Shown piece after piece: positions 60,595 through 64,000 of a stretch of 64,000 nucleotides of DNA (the first letter of the stretch is position 1; the number at the start of each line of letters is the position of its first letter). Both the position numbers and the translations under genes were made by a program. This DNA comes from Corynebacterium suranareeae. Its GTDB lineage: Bacteria > Actinomycetota > Actinomycetes > Mycobacteriales > Mycobacteriaceae. The notes beneath the pieces were generated by a model, which was not told the DNA's origin, did no database searches, and worked only from the letters and a program-made list of their open reading frames with translations. The stretch spans positions 186,001-250,000 of the forward strand of contig NZ_AP017369.1 of assembly GCF_002355155.1 (NCBI RefSeq), in the 5' to 3' direction.

Positions 60595-62538
60595 GTGAAA
60601 ATTAAATCCGTATTTTTGAGCACCGCTTTAAGCGCTTCCTTACTGCTCGGGATCACCCCACCCGTGCTGGGAGCAACGATCAACCCCAGTTTGCCTCTTT
60701 CTGCGTTGAGCTCCTCGGACGATATCGCCGTACCCAACTTCGCTAAAGAATTACCGTTAGCTTTTGATGTACCAGCAGGCACTGTTCCCCAAAGCTTGAG
60801 TGGAACGCTGCAGATTCCTGCCGAGTTTTCTGGCGGCGTCGTGGAGTTTTATGACGGTGACCGGCTCTTTCACACCCTGCGCCTAGAAGTTAATGATTCC
60901 CGAGCACACATTGAGGTTCCGCTGCAAAGCGTTCCTGTCGAAGACGGCCGCGCCAACTTTTGGTTGCGCGCCATGTTGGATCCTGTAAACAACCAGTGGT
61001 GCTACGAGGAGCAGGAAGTCCGCTTCTTAGACGGAAAGGTCACCTTTGAAGGGGCGACGATTAACCCAGCTGTGGTGGCTGATTACTTCCCGTCAGTGCT
61101 GCGCGCGTTGACAATTTACGTCCCGGAAAACCCCTCTGAGGCAGTACAAGAAGCCACGTTAGAGGTTGCGACCTCCCTGGATTCGGTGTACCGAAGATCA
61201 GGTCTGGATGTCAACGTAGAAACGCTTCCAACCGGCACCGATGCTCCTCCTACACGTCCTCAAGATTTTGAACGCCAGATTGTGCTGGTTGACGAGGCAA
61301 CAGAAAGTAACACGCAAAAAATCGAATTGGTCAATCCCGGCCAAGGCAATGCATTCTTGCGCCTGAACGGCAACGCCGACGAGCTTTACGATCAAGCGCG
61401 CTTGCTTACCGACGCAACCCTGCCACTTGCCGTAGACACCGAAGTAACGGCCTCAGGTTTTGGTGATGTGCCCAACCTTTCCACAGATGTGGCCACCCTC
61501 CAAGAACTGGGTATCACGCAGCTCACCTCTGAATCAGTTGCGCGCACAAGCGTCACCTTGGGCATTGAACGCTCCCGCCTGCGGACCTACTCGCAGTCCA
61601 TTGACCTGCACATAACGGGAACTTACACCCCATTGCCACCCCAAAATGCAGGACAGATCACGTTCTCCATTGGTGACACCGTGTTGGACTCCTTGACCAC
61701 CGATGACACTGGCATCATTGACCGTGAGTTCAACGTTCCTGGAGACTTGGTCAACCGCTACACGGCGATCGTCGTGGAATTCACCAGCACCGGTGATGTT
61801 AATTGTGGGGTCACCCAGCCCGTAGGCCTCAACATTGATTCCGACAGCCTTGTCACCTCCCAACATTCAGATGTTCCTGTACTCAACGGCTTCCGGTCCC
61901 TACCGCAGTCCTTCCAACCTCGTGTGGACGTGGCGTTTGCTGATCCCAGCGTGCAGGAACTCTCCCGCGCTGTCAGCGTAGTGTTGGGAATTCAATCTAT
62001 GAGCTCCCAGCGCATCCGCCCACACCTGGTGAACTGGGATGAAGCCGTAGCCAGCGAGCGCCCAACAATTTTCATTGATGCTGCGGGCGCAAAGACTGAT
62101 CAAGTGCCAAGCTACCTCGCCCAACAAGGCCAAACCCTAGAGATCACCAGCAAGAACGACCAAAATGCGGACGGCGAACAACTCACCCGATCCCTGCAAA
62201 CCAACGCTGCGCTTGTTGTCGGTTCCATTCAGGCCGTGTGGGATGCCGATAAGAAGCGCACGGTGATTGTGGCAAGTTCCCAGGACAACCCCGCCGATTT
62301 GGATGCCTTGATTTCGTGGATGGGAGAAGACCGCGAACGCTGGAGTGATCTCAACGGCGACCTGATTGTCAAAGTCCGAGACCGCGAACCTGTGCAATTG
62401 ACCACCGTGGAAGCCCCAGATCAGCCTGGTCGATCGGCCACAGTCTTTATTGCGATCGGCGTCAGCCTTGTGGTCATTGCCCTGATTGTCGCAGCCGTGG
62501 TGTCAGTGTCCAGGCGTTCGCAAAAAGGATACAAATGA
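60595..62538 (+). CDS. Secreted BcsB-like membrane-anchored protein
   Basis: A 647-residue protein with an N-terminal signal peptide (ALSASLLLGITPPVLGA), a large extracellular part and one C-terminal helix (VFIAIGVSLVVIALIVAAVVSV) followed by positive residues. The exported region has the pattern of BcsB, the cellulose-synthase co-subunit, with two jelly-roll-like domains (for example FDVPAGTVPQSLSGTLQIP and YSQSIDLHITGTYTPLP). BcsB guides an emerging polysaccharide. Start is GTG 60595; no clear ribosome site is seen. The membrane gene follows after 43 bases. Confidence 0.78.
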   Translation: MKIKSVFLSTALSASLLLGITPPVLGATINPSLPLSALSSSDDIAVPNFAKELPLAFDVPAGTVPQSLSGTLQIPAEFSGGVVEFYDGDRLFHTLRLEVNDSRAHIEVPLQSVPVEDGRANFWLRAMLDPVNNQWCYEEQEVRFLDGKVTFEGATINPAVVADYFPSVLRALTIYVPENPSEAVQEATLEVATSLDSVYRRSGLDVNVETLPTGTDAPPTRPQDFERQIVLVDEATESNTQKIELVNPGQGNAFLRLNGNADELYDQARLLTDATLPLAVDTEVTASGFGDVPNLSTDVATLQELGITQLTSESVARTSVTLGIERSRLRTYSQSIDLHITGTYTPLPPQNAGQITFSIGDTVLDSLTTDDTGIIDREFNVPGDLVNRYTAIVVEFTSTGDVNCGVTQPVGLNIDSDSLVTSQHSDVPVLNGFRSLPQSFQPRVDVAFADPSVQELSRAVSVVLGIQSMSSQRIRPHLVNWDEAVASERPTIFIDAAGAKTDQVPSYLAQQGQTLEITSKNDQNADGEQLTRSLQTNAALVVGSIQAVWDADKKRTVIVASSQDNPADLDALISWMGEDRERWSDLNGDLIVKVRDREPVQLTTVEAPDQPGRSATVFIAIGVSLVVIALIVAAVVSVSRRSQKGYK

Positions 62539-62581
62539 TTTCTTCTTTATCCAGTAGAACGCAGGGGAGGAGGTTGGGCAC

Positions 62582-64000
62582 ATGAGTAACCCGTCGCTAG
62601 AACCGCTAGAACCTCTAGAACCGATCGAGCTTTCTGACGGTACTGAGATTGAAGTTCCAGACGTTGATCCAGAACCTCAAGCTGGCAATGCGCAGATGGA
62701 AGTACCCAGCTTACGGACATATGTTTTTCGCGGAATCATTGCCATTGCCTGTTTGATCATTGGTTTTTATGAGAGCTTTGTGCTGCTGTGGCAAAACCTC
62801 CGAATCGGCGTGGCCAACTACTCAATACTTGTGGTGCTCATGGCGATCGTGTTGTTCATCGGACTGGACCGCAAGCGTGCTCGTGCATTGAACATTCACG
62901 ACCGCGAAGTCGACTACATCATCGGTGGCATTGCCGTACTGATAGCCATCACAATTAAGAGCCAGCTTCTGCCACGTTTTGTGGACTGGGAAACCCTGCT
63001 GCGCTTGGATATGTTCGCAGTGTTAGTCTTTGCGTTTGGTATTTCTGGCCTGGTGTTTGGTATGCGCTCTACCTTTTCTTTTGCGCCCGGCTGGATTTTG
63101 CTGTTCGGTTACAACGCGGCGACACACCTGATCATTTCGGTGATGTTCGGTGGTGGCTTTTGGGGCCCGGTGATGGCCAACATCATTGGACTGTCTCTTG
63201 CGGTGTTGGTGTCCTCCAACAGGGACCTGGTTCAGGGCACCTATTTGGCACTGATGACGGTGATGTTTGGCGTTATTTTTGCCATCATCGTGTGGGCGCT
63301 GACCGATGGCAGTAAGTTCCTCACCTTGGTCCCAGCAGTGCTGGCAACCATCACTGTGGTGTTGGTGTCTTCGCGTTGGAGGCTTGGTCAGTGGAAGATT
63401 CGTCGTAGGCAACCCACGGTGGAAAAAGCCGGACCCGCGCTTATCGCGGTCGTGGTTGCGACAGCATTCTTGGCGTGGATTCCTACTCCTTACGTGGAGC
63501 GCGTCAACAACCTCCCCGGGCTTGAAATGCTGGCAAAGCCTGCCCCAGGTGTTATCGCACCTATCGGTTGGCACATCGACGATGTGCAGTATTACAACTG
63601 GGCTTCGCGCTACTTTGGCCCTGGCTCCTCTCTGCTTAGGCAGACGATGACGGCAGATCATTACAACGAGGCGTGGGATTCTGATGGACTCAACCGAACT
63701 GTTGTGGTGGATACCCTCCAATCGGCGGAACGGTTCCAGCAGCGTGCCTTTGGTGATGAGACGCTGTATTCCACGCTGAGAGGCCGAAAGTCAGATACCA
63801 TCCAGGTAGACCTGGGATACGGCGTGGTCGGACGCGCCTACACGGTGCTCGATGAAACTGACTTCTTGACGTATACCAAGCTGGTTTTTGAATGGCAGAC
63901 CACCAACAACACCGTGGAGAAGATCTCCATCATCGCGGTGGATGATCACCGCACAGAAGCGAAGTTCCCGGAGCTTGCGCCATCGGTTACCAGAATGTTT
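62582..64000 (+). CDS. Multipass membrane protein, partial (runs off the window)
   Basis: The open frame starts at ATG 62582, after GGAGG, and continues to the window end: 473 codons. It has an acidic repetitive N-terminus (LEPLEPLEPIE), then about eight or nine membrane helices, and an extracytoplasmic-looking domain from residue ~310 (WHIDDVQYYNWASRYFGPGS onward). The helix bundle plus this domain resemble exosortase/EpsI-like proteins, but I am not sure. It probably works with the BcsB-like protein in making or exporting a surface glycan. Confidence 0.65.
   Translation, partial: MSNPSLEPLEPLEPIELSDGTEIEVPDVDPEPQAGNAQMEVPSLRTYVFRGIIAIACLIIGFYESFVLLWQNLRIGVANYSILVVLMAIVLFIGLDRKRARALNIHDREVDYIIGGIAVLIAITIKSQLLPRFVDWETLLRLDMFAVLVFAFGISGLVFGMRSTFSFAPGWILLFGYNAATHLIISVMFGGGFWGPVMANIIGLSLAVLVSSNRDLVQGTYLALMTVMFGVIFAIIVWALTDGSKFLTLVPAVLATITVVLVSSRWRLGQWKIRRRQPTVEKAGPALIAVVVATAFLAWIPTPYVERVNNLPGLEMLAKPAPGVIAPIGWHIDDVQYYNWASRYFGPGSSLLRQTMTADHYNEAWDSDGLNRTVVVDTLQSAERFQQRAFGDETLYSTLRGRKSDTIQVDLGYGVVGRAYTVLDETDFLTYTKLVFEWQTTNNTVEKISIIAVDDHRTEAKFPELAPSVTRMF

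Noticed and set aside
1..64000. CRISPR arrays, tRNA or rRNA genes
   Set aside because: No regularly spaced repeats and no cloverleaf-like or rRNA-like sequence was seen on reading; a covariance-model search would be needed to exclude them fully.

Overview
The window looks like chromosome of Corynebacterium glutamicum or a close relative. The evidence is gene content: panB-panC, xylB, a DeoR-type polyol regulator, a polyol MFS transporter (rbtT/mtlT), mannitol 2-dehydrogenase, a Fic protein, a gamma carbonic anhydrase and a CysR-like ROK regulator occur in the order I remember from the C. glutamicum xylB-panCB-cysR region. A DtxR-type box and codon use also fit. Names rest on reading the proteins; no database search was run. 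I saw no rRNA, tRNA or CRISPR.

Layout. (1) 1-4062: end of an unseen gene, then a tight operon of [2Fe-2S] ferredoxin, ferredoxin reductase, isocitrate-lyase/PEP-mutase-family enzyme and MFS transporter. (2) 4049-7600: decayed DNA holding a diverged frameshifted panC copy, a truncated carboxymuconolactone-decarboxylase-like gene, an intact 3-methyladenine glycosylase paralogue, a nitroreductase broken by two nonsense codons and an ankyrin gene. (3) 7649-11065: large SWIM-SNF2 helicase. (4) 11040-32761: a catabolic island with two P450s (one clearly resembling CYP108/P450terp), a second ferredoxin and reductase, SDR, GMC oxidoreductase, two aldehyde dehydrogenases, Zn alcohol dehydrogenase, fumarate-reductase-like flavoprotein, a second ICL-family lyase, an HpcH/HpaI aldolase, MFS and TRAP uptake systems, GntR and TetR regulators, and two unusual cytosolic HtaA-domain proteins. 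(5) 33.1-36.2 kb: LysR remnant, two DUF202 proteins, small genes, DeoR regulator. (6) 36.3-42.7 kb: VOC protein, SixA phosphatase and the polyol locus mtlD-rbtT / atlR-xylB. (7) 42.8-46.5 kb: an inserted cluster of DUF2848 protein, MHS symporter, GntR and nitrilase, ending exactly on the panC stop codon. (8) 46.5-49.1 kb: panC-panB and fic. (9) 49.3-52.5 kb: a broken toxin-antitoxin pair, then a 1.64-kb segment with 11-bp terminal inverted repeats carrying a PIN-type toxin-antitoxin pair and the 3' end of an IS transposase. (10) 52.9-64 kb: hydrolases, second DNA glycosylase, HAD, gamma-CA, cysR-like gene, MFS exporter, a DtxR-linked unknown gene, a BcsB-like protein and a multipass membrane protein that leaves the window.

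How it may work together (inference): the island imports a hydrophobic, probably terpenoid-like compound and/or its acid products, hydroxylates it with P450s, oxidises alcohol to aldehyde to acid, and cleaves the chain with lyases and aldolase. Four island promoters share a 17-bp dyad (GAACTGT-N3-ACAGTTC), pointing to one regulon, plausibly under the local TetR protein. The least explained parts are the cytosolic HtaA proteins, the repeated use of the panC 3' end as a junction, and an 11-mer, GCTTTTCGACG, present at least nine times.
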